A program made the translations under genes and the position numbers. Below, piece by piece: positions 45,345-57,330 of a DNA stretch of 64,000 nt (within the stretch, counting starts at the first letter, position 1; each line of letters starts with the position of its first letter). This DNA comes from Platycnemis pennipes (taxonomy: Eukaryota > Arthropoda > Insecta > Odonata > Platycnemididae). The notes under the pieces are model-generated. The model searched no databases and was not told where the DNA came from. It worked only from the letters and a program-made list of their open reading frames with translations. The DNA lies in NCBI GenBank assembly GCA_933228895.1, contig OW121847.1:86097656-86161655 (forward strand), given 5' to 3'.

Positions 45345-47482
45345 TTTTCATAATTGGCATCTCCACAATTACTCCCATCTTTTCGGAGATACGGAGATAA
45401 TTATATCACCCCCAAATTAAAATGAATGCAAAGAGTATTAACTTCTACTAAGCTTTGCTTTCACTGCAACTCTCTCAATCAAACATAACAGCACGGAGTG
45501 AGTAAAAATAATGTAAGTTAAGGGTTTTGACGAACAGAATATATTTTGCTGTACCTCAATATAAAGCTATTTTCGATAATTTGTTTCCTTTCTGTGTGCA
45601 TAATTCAAGTATAGTAGAAACTAAAGTCTTTCTAGATGAGTAGTCTAATGTGACGTATAAATCAGGGATATGCACATTGCAAGACAGGTAAAATGAATTG
45701 AGTAGATTTTCTCATTGAACAACCAAAAGCTCCGCGGTGTCCAAAATGTACCCTTCTGCATGAACCTCCTGGTAGGGTCAAAGGCTTGGACTGATGGGGT
45801 GAAGGGGCAAAGGAACGAAAAGAAGTCCTTAGTAGTGTCCTTCTGGAACGTAAAATAATATTTCATGGGAAAAATACTGGAATTTTAAGGCTTTGGGGGT
45901 GTGAATGAGAAGTTTACTTTTGAGAGGAGAAACCTTGAACGCGATTTCGCGAACACTTTAAGACCTTAATATTTCTGTATCCCCATGATTTTATACGTTT
46001 AGAGCCGGTGGAGATTGAAAGCAATGCACGTATATTAAAAAACACGAATAAGAAGCGTTATGTTCCTAATGGCTTGAAAAAACTTACCGACGTCACGGCA
46101 TTTGCAGCTCCCGGCGCTCGTCTCAGCTCGTCACGCGCATACGAAAATTTAAATGTAATTTTCGGCGTCGCAAACGAATTTTCAATTTTATTTCAGATCT
46201 ACCTTTAGAAAGCTTCAACAATTGATTTAATATGAGTCACTTGACAGGCAATTTTGTAGCATGCTAGATATTTTCGCAAACGAATTTTCAATTTTATTTC
46301 AGATCTACCTTTGGAAGGCTTCAACAATTTATTTAATATGAGTCACTTGACAGGCAATTTCGTAACATGCTAGATACTTACTACTAATTTACTAATATGA
46401 AATTTTGCGTGAAAATAGCGTCCGCCATTTTGATACGTAATATCACCTAAATTTAGGAAAAAACTCCCAAAGTTAAGCACAATAAAGTAAAGGATGGTTT
46501 TAACAGACATATTAGTTTTTATCCGACCAAATTCCTCCCACAGCGTCACCCTGAACTTAGATTTTCGTGGAAAACTGAAGTCTGGTGTAATTTTGGTTAT
46601 GTTTGAGCTCCTGTATCTCGGTAACGGCGACAGAACATGACCAATGACATGCCATTCCTTGGTTTCCAATCAATTATGAGTATTTGCACCAAGTTTCATG
46701 ATTCTATCTCCAAAAAAGACATTTTGGAATTTTGCCAAGTTTTTCCATTTCAGCCCACTGTGCATCGGCTCAAATTTTCATTCCTCTCCTTTCTATTAAC
46801 AAAAACCACGCAAAATCATGATAATGCGTGCGTGGGCCTTGAACTTATTTTAGTAAAACAAGGAAACAAATTTAGAAAAATATTTAAAGGATTAATTATG
46901 CATCATGTGTGATAATAACTTTCTGAAATATGCATATATTCACAATTTTTTAATATAAAATATTTTTTCGTTTCCCTATTTTATTTTACCCGGAAGGCTA
47001 GATGGAGCGCTGTCTCTCCCTGCCCCCGTGTATGGGCTCCCATGTATACGAAACCAATGACACAACACTAGAATGTGTAGCTTGCTACTGCTAATCTGGA
47101 GCCTTGACTCTAGAATAAACGATTATTTACGGTCTACTAACAAGTAAACAATAGACTTAAGGCGGGGGATGGGGTTTTTTGTCGTTCAGGTTACAACATG
47201 TCGCTGAGTGGCGATGTTCGCGGCAAAGGGAGGGGAGGTGAGTCACAGCGCCCGCGCTTCTCGCTCTATCGTCTCCATCACCCCAAAACCCTCGATGACC
47301 ACAACAGCAATGCTAACATCATACTTCTCGCACAGACACACGCTCTACCTTGATTTGTTTTTTCACTTTTTAAACAACAAAATTATGTAATCTTTTTGGA
47401 ATTTAAATTTATTCATACTTTAAATGTTTATTTTCAATTATTTGTGCATTTGCCCCTTTGTCCCCCCTTGTCGCCGGCCCTG
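45345..47482 (-). mobile_element. hAT-like element, copy 2, inverted and 3'-truncated
   Basis: The reverse complement matches copy 1 from its 5' terminus (CAGGGCCGGCGACAAGGGG at 47482) to about position 31145 of copy 1. The terminal 370 bp are missing and a LINE relic abuts the break. Shared blocks include the peptide-like WHVIGHVLSPLPR and MQKGTFWTPRSFWLF frames. It lacks the nested MITE of copy 1 and has its own 106-bp tandem duplication. Confidence 0.85.
46168..46379. repeat. Tandem duplication, 106-bp period, two units
   Basis: The units at 46168-46273 and 46274-46379 both read TCGCAAACGAATTTTCAATT and on to CATGCTAGATA, with a handful of differences. Copy 1 of the element has a single unit (about 30230-30330, opposite strand), so the duplication arose inside copy 2. 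Confidence 0.88.
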
Positions 47483-48469
47483 CTAACCGGTAGATAACTA
47501 TAAAATTATACGTAATATTTTCACCAATGCTTCATTAAAATTACAAAAAAGTACTTGGCAAGATGAATACAGGCAATTTTCTTTACATCATTACTAAATA
47601 AAATTGTTACTTCCCACTACTCATCCGGGAGCTGCTGAGAAGAACATAAGACAAAATAAATTTAACAGAAAAGTTACGCATTTTCGAGCATACTGAAATC
47701 AGAGATTCGATAATAGGCACTTTCTTATGCTAAAGATAATTGCGGAAAAAGGTCAAAACCTGAAGGAATGAATGTAATACAAAATTATTTAGAATTGAGG
47801 GAATAGATGTTTTATTTCCGTCAGCCCAGAGCCCCCTCCGTTGAACTATAAAAACAGATGGAATTAAATGGTATTGGAAGAGTCAGCCAGTTCCACTTCC
47901 ACTTCACATCTCATCCGTCAGGCAATAAAGTTGGGTTCACATGGAGCCGGAACGTGTGGAAAAGCACAAATACGATCCAACCACCTTGCATGAACATGGG
48001 AACGGACCCGAGGAATTGCGAGGAAAACAAAAGATGAAACGGTACCTAGTCAATCATTAGAGAGGATGCGGAAAGCGGAACGTGTGAATAAAAATTTGAT
48101 ATATTCCGCTTCCCGCATGCGAAATGTGACGCATGCCCGAAGAGTGATCTCAAAAGCAATGAAACGGCATCGCCCGAATCGTTTTAAGGAAAACTTCGAG
48201 GTGAATAAAATGCCAAGGCAGTAAACCTAAGTCCTATCTTATCGCCACTTATTCACGTCGCTATATCGTCTTTTATAATGCGGTGGTGGGCAATCAACTA
48301 CTTGTGCCTGCGAGAATATGGCACACCAACTGAAATATATTTTACAGGAAAAAGACAAATTCCGCCTCCATGCATAATACCAGACATCAAATCACTTTGC
48401 CCTCGACATAAATTCGTGCCGGCTTGCTGTAGGTACTTGGTGACTAAGATTATGATACAATCACCTTCA
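47483..48469. other. Intergenic sequence
   Basis: Two similar blocks, CCGGAACGTGTGGAAAAGC (about 47950) and GCGGAACGTGTGAATAAA (about 48077), hint at a decayed repeat. No element ends are resolved. Confidence 0.4.
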
Positions 48470-48770
48470 GTAGTTGGTGTTAATCAGCAAGTTTTAACGG
48501 GGAAACCGGGTCCGAATCCCTGCTGTGTAAAATCTTTCATTTGCATTCCGCTTCACGTCCTAGTGCTGTGTGGAGAGAACTTCAATCTTAGTATTCCGTT
48601 TGTCTGTCGGATGGGGCGTTAAACATTGGATCACTTGCGCCCGATGCCGGGTTTCTCTCCACCTTTTCTTCGTCACCTGACAAACGCCTACCTTAACCCA
48701 ATTACCCACCTATTTTAATGTCGCAAAAGTCGGTCGCCTCCCCCGAATAACTTAACGAAGAAAAGGAAGA
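48470..48770 (+). mobile_element. tRNA-derived SINE (family 1), diverged copy
   Basis: It has a B-box-like GGGTCCGAATCCC, and a body with CGGATGGGGCGTTAAAC, GATGCCGGGTTTCTCTCC and CCAATTACCCACC, parallel to the copy at 9079-9432. The A-box region is poorly kept. Confidence 0.6.
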
Positions 48771-51033
48771 GAAAAGAGACCCCAAACCAACCAAAATTCA
48801 TCCTTAACGAAACACATCTACAAAAACCCATGCTCTCTATAGAGTTCTTACGGCAATTAAGTTACCTTACATGCTATTTTTCCCGCTCTGCCAACTACCG
48901 TGAAAACCCGATTACCTGCATTCAAGAGTAAACTAAACGTACCGAACTTCAATGTTTTACGAATGCGTTGTCCCCTCCAATTCCTTTTTGTTCTACAACA
49001 GCTACAGTGCGAAAGGTACTTGTGACTACTACGAGGACTAAAAAAATGAATAATGAAAGAACTTACCAAGTTCTACAACAGCCACCATCACAGCATACAA
49101 CAAAACTGGACTCCATACAACCAACGTCGTTAATTTCTTCGTCTCCGTTTCTCGAGCCTTTCGCGTTGTTCGGGACATGAAAATAAATCCAAGGTAAGAA
49201 TGGACAGTGTCTCTCTGAAATCACTCAAATGACGAAATGTATGTATGCTTTTCCACATTCTCTGCGACTCCACGCCGAGCTACGAGGCACGTACGAATGA
49301 ATCGCTTCTAGAAATGAATGCTTCGCTAGGAAGGCCAGTGGCGGCGCTCTCGCTTTCCCAAGGTTTTGATTACGAGGCTTGCAGGGTGAAGAATAACGGG
49401 TGGTTAAATGGGGAAGAAAGAAATCCACAGTCGACACTACTACATTCGTGAAGTCATGTTAGAACACCAGAAAGGAGAGAAGGGGACCAAATGGGAGGAA
49501 CGGAGAAACTGATGACGAATGAAAGGGCATTAAACAATCTCAGATCTGACTCACGCTATTGCTTTAAAACGAGAATTTCAGTTTTTAAATTCCTAATTCA
49601 TATTTGGCGATTCCAAAATTCAATGCGACCTAGGCTCAAGCATTAAAGACACTTGCCATGCTAGGCGGTGAAAATTCTCTAGTAATTGGATAGTCTCATA
49701 AGGGATCTCTCACGTATGATTTCGACCACTATTTCGAGCGTATAAAAAGGAGTGGATTCAAGCCGAGGGATTTCGAACACTAGGCTGAACGAGCGCCCGT
49801 GATTCTAGCAGTCGTTGAAGTAGTGGAATGCTGGCCGCTCGCACGAAAGACGAGCGAAGGTTTAGGAGCAACATGATTTTCAAGTTGGAGTTAGAGTACT
49901 CTGAGTCAATTGGAGATCCCTGGCGTATTCGCTTGAAGGAGGCAGTAAAGAATGTATGTAAAGCTCTAAACGGGGAAGAGAGGGAATGGTCGGAAGTACC
50001 TTAATTCTCCATAAAAACATATTTAAGACCGGAAATGTCTATACAGTAGATCACCACCTGATAAATACCCATTATATCATAGAATTATGATAAAACACTT
50101 CTGTGCTAACGAAAATCGACGTATAGTGCTCGTGCGGATTTTTATATGGTTGTATACGTAATCCATAGCTAGAAACATATCCGGATTAGTACTATAGGTC
50201 GATCATCGTCATAGTTCGGATTAACGATTAAAATTAATCGTTACTTTTTAGAAGAGTTAACTTTTAATCGTTATAATTATGCATTAACTGATACAAAACT
50301 AACTTCAGTTAATTTTTGGCGAATGTAGACCTGTCCGAATTTGGGCGCAAAGATCTCCCACCAGACAAATGGGAAAATAAAACGGTATCTAAGAATGCAA
50401 GGGTATTGTGCAAGAATGCAATGAATAGGCCCAGACGAATGCATCCAAATAAAAGTAGGGCTGAGGGGAGGGACCGCCAAAGTTTAGGAACGTGACGAGA
50501 CCCTCAGACGAGAAAACACGAAACCACGCGGAGACTCAAGTCCTGGTGGGCTCGTATTCCTTACTTGGTGACATCATGTCGTCAATACTACGTAGTTGAA
50601 GCCGAGAAAAAAGGGCCACCTAAACCTATGACGGATAACAAGGGGGAGGGGTTCGTTCAAACTAACGTATGTTACAATGCGCCAGTCTACGTATGCCTTA
50701 CTCGGCGACCTTGTCAATACATCAGCCCCCAGTGAATTCGCGAGAAAAGGTTCGCAGGCACACCCTCGGCATCTACTGTAACTACTATATAACTAAGCCG
50801 TTTACACTGAATTTTTACAATTGTGAAGGGATACTTCAATCGTAATGTGGGGATCGATATCAAAAACTAGTCTTAAAGCACTTTCTACCACTCGGAACAA
50901 TCTTTTGCGGCAAATTACACTAGTGGAAGAATCTGCCTTGACAGTCTTGAAATAACTGTGCTGAACCACTCTTGTAACTCTCTTGAAAATTGAAACAGGA
51001 TTCCAACACAGACTCTATTGAATCTTCCTTGAA
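48771..51033. other. Intergenic sequence; TATA-like site near 49740
   Basis: No gene is recognised. GTATAAAAAGG at about 49739-49749 is a good TATA-box match, but no transcript can be tied to it. Confidence 0.4.
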
Positions 51034-51189
51034 ATTCTGTGTTGGGACACACTTGAAATTCTGATTTGGGACTCTTGAAATTGTGTTGGGACTCTCTTGA
51101 AAGTTTGTGTTGGGACTCTCTTGAAATTGTGTTGGGACTCTCTTGAAAGTTTGTGTTGGGACACTCTTGAAATGATGTGCTGGGACTCA
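51034..51189. repeat. Minisatellite, 23-28-bp units
   Basis: At least six units of GTTGGGACTCTCTTGAAA plus a variable TTTGTG or TTGTG end. Poorer units extend upstream to about 50936. The minus-strand frame over it, with repeated SRESQHNF-like peptides, is a product of the repeat. Confidence 0.88.
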
Positions 51190-51326
51190 TAATTAAAAAA
51201 AAATAAGGTCAGAGGTGGATGCAGTATGCTTACATAATATATGGTACACTAGATTAACTTCTCGTGCATACAACTACAATTACCTAACTACCTACACTTA
51301 AGCCCTGCCTATCCTATCATCCTTCG

Positions 51327-52295
51327 CTAAGCGACCTGACACATGTTAAAGATGGGAGACTGGTAACCCATATATATACAGCTGCTGGCTGGCATTAAGT
51401 TGTTTGTGATAACTAACTTTACTAAAAGATTCACATGGGTAATTGGCACCGATAAAACATTTCTCCAATAACCATTTTGTGGATAAAAATAAGCACGACC
51501 ATTATGAATATACATAACGTATATTCTTTGAACTCCAGGAGAGATAAATAGGAGTTTCGTCCGGCTGAGAATCTCTTTTCTTGCGAGTGCACCAGTACTT
51601 TCCCTAAGTTCGATACCGTCCACGAAGGACTGAAAAAAATCATCAGTGGACTAATGTTCAATCGCTTTTCAAGGTCACGAATGTCACACATATCTAATGT
51701 AGGTATATCATACCCATGGGTAAAAATCCACTATTAGTGGATCCACAATAGTGGCGGTTTCGGCATACACAAAAATTTTAGTGGATCTGCAAATGGTGGC
51801 GATATCGGAGCCCACTAAAATTTTAGAGGATCGACATGTTGAAGCGGATAAAAGAAAGCAATATCCACAAGCATTGGCACTGTTTAAGGAGCGAAATTTG
51901 TCATACTCTGGGGTTTTCACCTCTCGCTGTAGCTTTTTCCTTGGGCAATTGTCCACCTGTATTCTGTAAACTTGGTACCCAGTGTTTTTGGACTCCATTA
52001 TTTTTTATTGAAGTTTTTTACGAAAGATATTGGTACTATCGCCTTTCCACTCTCTCCGCAAAACGTTGTACATAATCAAAGCTCGCCATGGCTTTATGTG
52101 AAATTCCTCTGATTCCTCTGATGTGATTCCTCTGATTATGTGAAATTCCTCTGTATACAGACGCTCCATATCTCGCCAGAAAGTCTTACATTCACGACAA
52201 CTTATAAATCCCGGAGTTGGAGCTCCACCTAAGAAAAATCGCCGAATGCTTTCAGCAGACACTATAGGAAGCCTGACCAACAATACTCTGGGCAC
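51327..52295 (-). other. Cluster of overlapping minus-strand open frames, unrecognised
   Basis: Four frames of 86-98 codons overlap or follow each other on the minus strand. One (51327-51629) begins directly after an acceptor-like TTTTTTTCAG and reads FVDGIELRESTGALARKEIL and YIHNGRAYFYPQNGYW. The family is not recognised. The frames are broken by tandem blocks at 51735-51832 (two units around TTTTAGTGGATC and GTGGCGRTWTCGG) and 52087-52150 (GATTCCTCT repeats). It could be a decayed gene or transposon. Confidence 0.25.
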
Positions 52296-54764
52296 TAAAT
52301 GGAATTACAACGAAAATCCACAATTCAAATATTTTTAAACAAATGGATACGGATGGAAGAAACCTCAATGACAGTTTTCTGTGTTCGCTTTATTCATCAA
52401 AACAAAAGAACCATAAAGCCTTTATTACCACAGCATCCAATTGGCCAAAGTAACTGAAAAAGTAAATTTTAATGTAAAAGTTACTTTTTTTTAACTTTAA
52501 TCAGTTACTTTTTCAAATAAGTAGGTAACTTTTAACTTTAACTAGTTACTTTTTACAGAGATTCACTTTAACTTTAACCAATTAATTTTTTGATAACTTT
52601 CCCAACTATGATCAACATATCATTTTTAAATGTAATCACTGCCAGAGTTGTCTTTTACATTAGATAACACAACAGTTACCTTCTTTCCCCTTACCCAAAT
52701 TTATGGTTTTTTGTAATTAATACATTGGTAATTCAGCAGACAATAAAGTCCCCTGTTGCACCTAATATTTTCTTAAAAATGGTCAATTATTCAAATTTAA
52801 CTGGTCCTACGTTTAGATATGATTTCATCAAGACAAAATATCACGTTTACCATTTTCTCAGTCATTATTAACTTAGTTGAGGGTCAATTAAATAAAATTC
52901 TTAGTTTCTTAGCCATTAAAAATAACCAAATGCTCAAAACGAGGATAATAAGGGTAGTAACAACAAAATCCAAAATTGTAATGACTCCACAAACCAGAGT
53001 GATGATATCGAGATGGGTGTTTTTTATTGTTCAAGGTGTAGAAATAATCAATTTATTTTAAAAACTGAGTGTCAACCTTCCAAAATCTTAATGGTACATG
53101 GTAGATCCGAGAGTCAAAGACATTGGGAAGCAGAAGAGTGCATCAAGAAGGAAGCACCCAGCATTAGACTTATTTGCGCTCCTGGGGGATGATCGGAGAG
53201 TTTTATGACCTATGACAGCTTTAGCATCAAAGGCCAAATCAATAAATCCACAGTAAAACAATTTTCTACAGTCGTAGCTCTGTACTCTCTCATGACTTTT
53301 CCTCTTTGAGTAATTTCACAGGGTAAGAGTATTTCGCAGTAATTTCACTAATGAACAGAAAAGTATGTGCTTTGTCACACCCTCATCACTCAAGTTCAAA
53401 TTGTATGCAATTACCACAGCTAACTTAATTTAACCAGGTAAAAATCAAATATTCACTATCTGAATAAAAATAAGTCTCACAAAATTTAATATGACTTCAT
53501 AGAAATGCTGATTAACATTCAATCTCCAAATAATTCCATCCCTCATTTTGAGTATGTAAATATAAAAGCTTAAATTGTGCCACAGCTTCTTTCGAAAGAT
53601 ACCCTACATGAAAGAAGTCATTCTCTCATAGTATCATGACATGTGGTTCTTCTGTCTAGAAAACAAATCTCTCAGTTCCAGGGCCAATGAATTACCAAAA
53701 TCCAAAGCTCATCATTTTCCCTATCCTTCCCAAATTATACTCTCACATATGTCAATTCTTAAGCCAAGTACGTACCTTCAAAAACACACTCATGGCTGAA
53801 AATATGTGAAACTAATATTACCATCACCCCAATACATATTATCCCTCTCCCTGACAACTTTGCCAGGGAAACTAAACAAACAATGGGGTACGGACACCTT
53901 TAGAACTCCTTTTAGATACAGAACAAGGTCAAAATGGATGATTTTCTCCTCTGTGGAAATTTTACTGTTATGAAAAGATTAGGACAGAGTTTGATATAAA
54001 ATATGGAAACAAGAATCAGGGTCTAAATGAAAAGCATTCAATGTAGACTGTAGTCATTCAAGATAAGGGTGCTCAGAGAGATGGAGAAGGTAAAAAACAA
54101 GAAGTGTTAGGTGTGGTCAGACAGAAGAGAAAATAGCCAGCAAATGCTTAAAAAGTGGAGTAGGTGGAGGACATATTTAGATTAGAAGGGATATTGTCAT
54201 GACAGAAATAAAAATGCTAGATAAAGGACAAAGAGAGATAAACAGGATCAGTTTTCCAGATGGGAGTAAGAGAAGTATGATGGAATAAAAAGAAAAAAAA
54301 AACTTTTATGGAAATAAACATTTGCATGAGGAAAAGAATAAATTGTACATCCTGAACTGCAGAATGAAATTATAATAAGTAGTTGATGCATCAAAGAGTG
54401 TGAAGAAAATTCCATCCAGCCTTAATAGAATGCAAAAATATAACCATGGATGAAACAATTCTTCTGAAGATAAGACTATCTTGTGAGTGAAATATCTACG
54501 GAAGGAAAAATTCTGACTTAGGTACTGTCTCACAACATAACTCTAATGGATGAAAGGTTGGAATAGCTACTGGAAACATTAAGTAGTAACTCATATCTAA
54601 TCTAGATGACAAAAATAATTTCATCACCAAATATAATTAAATATTTTGTATGGCAAGTGGCTAAAAAAGTTTTTCACGGCAACAAAAAAATATTCTCTAA
54701 CACACTAGAGCTATGGAAGTTGTCACACACAGGACTTTTTTTAGTATTTTTTTGTCCTTGTTCT
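52296..54764. other. Intergenic sequence
   Basis: Irregular repeats of TTAACTTTAA and AGTTACTTTTT fill 52450-52600. The remainder is AT-rich with nothing recognised. Confidence 0.45.
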
Positions 54765-54776
54765 TCTTGTCTACTT

Positions 54777-55066
54777 CACTCTCACTCACTCAGTGGTTCA
54801 ACCCGAAGGTTGGTTTCAATAGGTGAGAGTAGAGCTCACCCCATACTAAGCCAATGACGTGTGAAATTCACACATTCAGGGTAGGGGGGCCAGTTCCTTT
54901 CCCTGGGCCTGCACCTGCGATTTCCTACAAAGTTCTGACACGCAGAAAATCGAATCGCAAGGATTTTAGATGGGGGTGTCCAGAAAGGCTCTTGCCCGGG
55001 ATTTGAACCCGGGACCCTCCAGTCAGTAGCTCAGTGCAGTCTACCCACTAGGCCACCACGACCCCC
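54777..55066 (-). mobile_element. Complete tRNA-derived SINE (family 2) with target duplication
   Basis: On the minus strand the head reads TGGCCTAGTGG (A box, 55045-55055) and GGTTCAAATCC (B box, 54999-55009), an excellent pol III promoter. The 3' tail is TGAG repeats. Flanks TCTTGTCTACTT (54765-54776) and TCTTGCCTACTT (55067-55078) are a 12-bp target duplication with one mismatch. A body fragment of the same family sits at 12072-12136. It is not a true tRNA gene, because no acceptor stem or 3' half closes the fold. Confidence 0.85.
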
Positions 55067-55078
55067 TCTTGCCTACTT

Positions 55079-56085
55079 GTAAAGCAAAATTTGTCATGGC
55101 TTTTCATCATCACCTAAGGAAAATATTTCAGGCAAATCATTTGCCTGTAATCAAAGGTAAAGTATAAAAGAGTTGCAGTGCTTAACAGGTTTCAAATCTG
55201 CATGAGTAGATTAAACATCTTTCTCTTCAGTGTTCAATTTGCTCATTAATTTGCAGTAACTCACCATTCCTCTTGTACCTCCTGCCTTCCTTTAATTTCT
55301 AGGTAGCTCCTGCATCCGATGTCCTTCATTATCTGTCCCAGATATTGCAGATGTGGCTTCTCTCTGTTTCTCTTTCCTTTAAGTTTTCCTTCTATTAAAT
55401 ATCATCACATACCAAATTTTTGGCCACTTAAACATATCTTCTCAAAAGCAAATTAAACTTCCTAGAGACAAAATTGAAATAAATAATGAAATTATGTAAC
55501 AAAGAATGACAATTGATCTTTTGGAAACACAACCAAATAATAAAATGCAGATGAATCCCAAGTTTTGCAAGAAAATACATGTAACTGGATGACTTAACAA
55601 ATCAAAGACACACTGCATTCAAGAAAACGATTATCAACAAAAACATAAATATTTCTTGGTAATTCATGACAGAATATTAATTATACAACAAAAATCACAT
55701 CAGCATTTTATTATGGATAAACATGAAATCATAAAAACTCTCCTAATGATAATGAAACAATTATAAAATTGATTTTCTAACCCAGAGGATTCAAGCTAGA
55801 GGCATGAATAATATATTGTTTCATCTTCCCACACACTGGTATACTATAGTATGTATTTCTGAGATTACTTTTGCTAAAATAAAAAAAATTAAAATGATTC
55901 ACAGGGGGTATGATAAAATGAGTATAAAAAAGAAATGGGTGTGACAAGGCAGGAAGAGAGGAGACTGTGAGAGAAAAGTGTAAATAAAAGGCTGAGTATC
56001 ACCAACATGGGAGTCAGCTCGTGAAATCTTCCTACCGTTACAGGGAAGGTACCTTACAGGAGGGAGAGGAGAAGGGAGGTACATA
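55079..56085. other. Intergenic sequence, nothing recognised
   Basis: AT-rich sequence without gene or repeat signatures that I can name. Confidence 0.5.
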
Positions 56086-56258
56086 CATTCAAGTCCATTA
56101 ATAACAAAGTTGAGGGGGCCGAATATTTAATTAGTAATAACCGAACTTCTTTATATGTGAACCAGTTTGTCTGAGACTCTCTTTGACAGGGAATATCCTT
56201 TACTTCATTATAACCAGAACTTTGTTATAAACGTGTTTGATATAAGAAGGCTTGACTG
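56086..56258. mobile_element. Tigger/pogo-like MITE (CAGTCAAGCC family), second copy
   Basis: It ends in AAGGCTTGACTG and starts CATTCAAGTCC (CAGT with one change), preceded by TA. The interior (TTTATATGTGAACC, TTCATTATAACCAGAACTTT) is related by inversion to the copy at 12741-12907. Confidence 0.7.
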
Positions 56259-56673
56259 TCTATTGAAACACCACACAGTCATGCATTATTTCATTCTGGA
56301 GCCTCTCAAAAGACCCTCCACCCTGGGACTTTTAAGCAGGACCTAACCGACTTCCTTTTCCCCTGAATGAATCATCACCAACATATAAGTTCCTCCCCTA
56401 TTTTCGGGAATGAGGATATCCTTTCAGAATAGTTCCTCCTGCTGTAGCCACTCCTTTAAACATAGTACTATATCAGGTACATCTAATCAAATACCATACA
56501 TGACACTTCACAGATACCTGTAAATTGCACATCATCAAGACCTCTTTCATAAAGAATGGACATCATTAAAGGTTCTTGGTCTTGAAAAAAATTGGCTTCC
56601 CTTTTGAAATGGATTGGCTTCCCTTGGCTTACTACATCATTCACATTTCTTGGTTCCTCTCTCATGAATGTAA

Positions 56674-57330
56674 AAGACTCTTTGGCCCCTCTACATTAAT
56701 GGTGTTGACATAGACTATTCGAATACAGTAACAAGTCTTGGTTCAACTTTAAGTCGTACACTAACCTGGCATGAATATATTAAAACAACTTCCAACAAAG
56801 TACACAAAATATTATATGTGATTAAGCAATTCAAGAATCTAATTCCAACTTCCCTAAGAATCAAATTGTTTAATACCCTAATAATGCCTCATATTGATTA
56901 CTATTCTCTCGCCTATACTGATGTTACTATAGAGCTAAATCAACAACTTCAGAGGTCACAAAACTGTGGAATAAGACTGATATTCAATATTCCTTTTGAT
57001 AAACAGGTTACACCATATTATGATACACTCAGGTGGTTGAAGATAGAAAAGAGATGAGAATATCAAATAAAGGTGTTAATGTACAAGATAATTAAAGAGT
57101 GTCCAAGTTATTTGTTTGAAAAAGTTATCTTTAATGCTAACATGCATAAATGGCTGACATGTAATACTGAGGTATTATTAATACTAAATTTCCACACAAA
57201 AGTGTTCGGTAATTCTTTTCATGTAACATCTTGTAGGTTTTGGAATTCACTACCTGATAGGATAAGGTCTTCTGAAAACATTTATATGTTTAAGAAGTGG
57301 TTGCACTCACATCTTATGCGATGTAAATAA
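56674..57330 (+). pseudogene. Non-LTR retrotransposon RT C-terminus, nearly open
   Basis: One frame of 218 codons plus a terminal TAA, with a single internal TGA (57055-57057). It reads INGVDIDYSNTVTSLGSTLS, then KLFNTLIMPHIDYYSLAYTD, and near the end FGNSFHVTSCRFWNSLPDRI followed by a basic FKKWLHSHL tail. This is the thumb and C-terminal region of Jockey/CR1-type reverse transcriptases. The upstream catalytic domain is absent, as in 5'-truncated LINE insertions. The open frame suggests a relatively recent insertion. Confidence 0.72.

Noticed and set aside
46370..46669. 99-codon frame suggesting a gene in hAT copy 2
   Set aside because: The matching stretch of copy 1 is broken by many stops and no transposase or host domain is seen.
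50936..51190. 91-codon repeat protein on the minus strand
   Set aside because: The peptide is only the translation of the minisatellite.
54990..55066. Functional tRNA gene on the minus strand
   Set aside because: A and B boxes are good, but no acceptor stem closes. The unit continues into a 290-bp body with target duplications, so it is a SINE.
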